DNA from: Paracoccaceae bacterium
GTDB lineage: Bacteria; Pseudomonadota; Alphaproteobacteria; Rhodobacterales; Rhodobacteraceae
Reading direction: 5' to 3'
Assembly: GCA_024636555.1 (NCBI GenBank)
Contig: JAGXGW010000061.1
Coordinates: 124,001-188,000, forward strand
DNA: 64,000 nt
Position numbers and translations under genes: made by a program
The notes under the pieces: model-generated
Database searches by the model: none
The model's input: only the letters and a program-made list of their open reading frames with translations
Told to the model about the DNA's origin: nothing
Part shown: positions 63,134 to 64,000 of the stretch, piece by piece
Numbering within the stretch: position 1 is the stretch's first letter
How the letters are laid out: each line of letters starts with the position of its first letter

Positions 63134-64000
63134 TCAGCGCAGGCGGGCGACGACGTAATCGGCGAGGTCCGTGAGCATCTGGCGCAAGGGATGGTCGGGC
63201 AGCGATTGCATCGCCTCCTTGGCGCGGGCGGCCCAATGCAGGGCATCCGCGCGTGTTGCCTCCAACGTGCCGTGGCGCGTCATCAGGGCGATGGCATGCT
63301 CAAGGTCTCCGTCGCGCTGGTCGCCCTTCTCGATGCAACGCACCCAGAAAGCGCGCTCATCGGTGTCGGCTTTGACGACAGCCTTGATGACTGGCAGGGT
63401 CAGCTTGCGCTCGCGGAAATCGTCACCGATGTTCTTGCCGGTGTCTTTGGTATCGCCGGCGTAATCCAGAAGATCGTCGACGATCTGGAAGGCGATCCCC
63501 AGCGCATCGCCGTAATCGTAAAGCGCCTGCACCTGTTCGGCTTCGGCTCCGGCGAGCACGCCGCCCGCCTCAGTCGCTGCCGAGAACAGCGCCGCCGTCT
63601 TGCCGCGCACGACCTTGAGATAGACGCTCTCGTCAGTTTTGAGATCCTGTGCGGCGGTCAGTTGCAGCACCTCGCCCTCCGCGATGGTGGCGGCGGCATT
63701 GGAGAGAATTTCCAGCACTCGCAGATTGCCCGGCTCCACCATCAGCTGGAAGGCACGTGCGAACAGATAATCGCCGACCAGAACAGAGGACTGGTTGTCC
63801 CAGAGCAGGTTGGCGGTAGGCCGCCCGCGCCGCTGCTGGCTTTCGTCCACGACATCGTCATGCAGCAGCGTCGCGGTGTGGATGAACTCCACCGTTGCCG
63901 CCAGATGGATGTGGTAGGGGCCGTCGTAACCGCAGAGTTCAGCGGCGGCGAGCGTCAACATCGGACGCAGCCTTTTGCCGCCCGCGCCGACCAGATGCGC
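63134..64000 (-). CDS. Polyprenyl diphosphate synthase (IspB-like), start beyond the window
   Basis: At least 288 residues; the frame is open to the window edge, where AHLVGAGGKRLRPMLTL marks the usual isoprenyl-phosphate binding segment GGKRLRP. The first Asp-rich motif LLHDDVVDESQQRRGRPTAN and the second FQIVDDLLDYAGD are intact. It probably makes the long side chain of ubiquinone (typically ten units in Rhodobacterales), the substrate of UbiA. The ATG at 63961 is internal, not the start. Confidence 0.92.
   Translation of the reverse strand, partial: AHLVGAGGKRLRPMLTLAAAELCGYDGPYHIHLAATVEFIHTATLLHDDVVDESQQRRGRPTANLLWDNQSSVLVGDYLFARAFQLMVEPGNLRVLEILSNAAATIAEGEVLQLTAAQDLKTDESVYLKVVRGKTAALFSAATEAGGVLAGAEAEQVQALYDYGDALGIAFQIVDDLLDYAGDTKDTGKNIGDDFRERKLTLPVIKAVVKADTDERAFWVRCIEKGDQRDGDLEHAIALMTRHGTLEATRADALHWAARAKEAMQSLPDHPLRQMLTDLADYVVARLR

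Overview
The window looks like chromosomal DNA of an alphaproteobacterium of the order Rhodobacterales (Roseobacter group or a close relative). The evidence is the high G+C content, the uvrC / pgsA / moaD / moaE order, the pyrB to pyrC to plsY block, a 44-residue aa3-oxidase subunit IV gene, an fds-type soluble formate dehydrogenase, a DmdC-like acyl-CoA dehydrogenase, and the abundance of ABC and TRAP uptake systems. No rRNA or tRNA gene, prophage, insertion sequence or CRISPR array was seen. This assignment comes from reading the sequence and from family knowledge; no database search was possible.

Layout. 1-1 kb: a polysaccharide pyruvyl transferase-like gene, open from the window edge but interrupted by an in-frame TGA. 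1.2-6.9 kb: a five-gene oligopeptide/dipeptide-type ABC importer. 6.9-13.9 kb (minus strand): a LysR regulator followed by fdsG, fdsB, fdsA, fdhD and fdsD, an NAD-linked molybdenum formate dehydrogenase; the fdhD/fdsD junction looks damaged. 14-17.2 kb: a TRAP transporter whose small-permease gene has a 4-base frameshift. 17.4-23.3 kb: DMT exporter, CoxG-like protein, an HWE-type histidine kinase lacking its phosphoacceptor His, an S49 peptidase, a tiny zinc-ribbon membrane protein, a Ca2+/Na+ exchanger and an SDR. 23.3-30.2 kb: uvrC, an ABC importer cassette of the NMT1 type, pgsA, moaD, moaE and an SCP2 protein. 30.3-42.6 kb: an OmpA-family protein, ubiA, rsmE, gshA, plsY, a dihydroorotase-like gene, two small membrane genes, pyrB, a uracil-DNA glycosylase, a LysE exporter and moaB. 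42.7-47.6 kb: an RND efflux pair. 47.6-64 kb: a DsbD-N-like protein, yqgE, a YrdC/Sua5 protein, acyl-CoA dehydrogenase, MBL hydrolase, oxidase subunit IV, a lipoprotein, azlCD, mobAB, greA, ETF-QO, a TPR protein, ispE and a truncated polyprenyl synthase.

Connections. Molybdenum cofactor genes occur at three separate spots (moaD/moaE, moaB, mobA/mobB), and fdhD sits with the formate dehydrogenase that would use the cofactor. ETF-QO and the acyl-CoA dehydrogenase are parts of one electron route to quinone; ubiA and the polyprenyl synthase make that quinone. The ABC importers both place the binding-protein gene first, followed by a terminator-like hairpin before the membrane/ATPase genes.

The least explained material is non-coding. 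A 23-base motif (GGATATTT, a short variable spacer, then GCAAGAAGAAGC) occurs at least five times, four of them between convergent gene ends. A separate, larger palindromic repeat family fills three other convergent gaps. Three gene lesions (nonsense codon, lost stop/start overlap, 4-base tandem-repeat loss) all fall in the first 14.5 kb, so either real gene decay or sequence error in that part must be considered.
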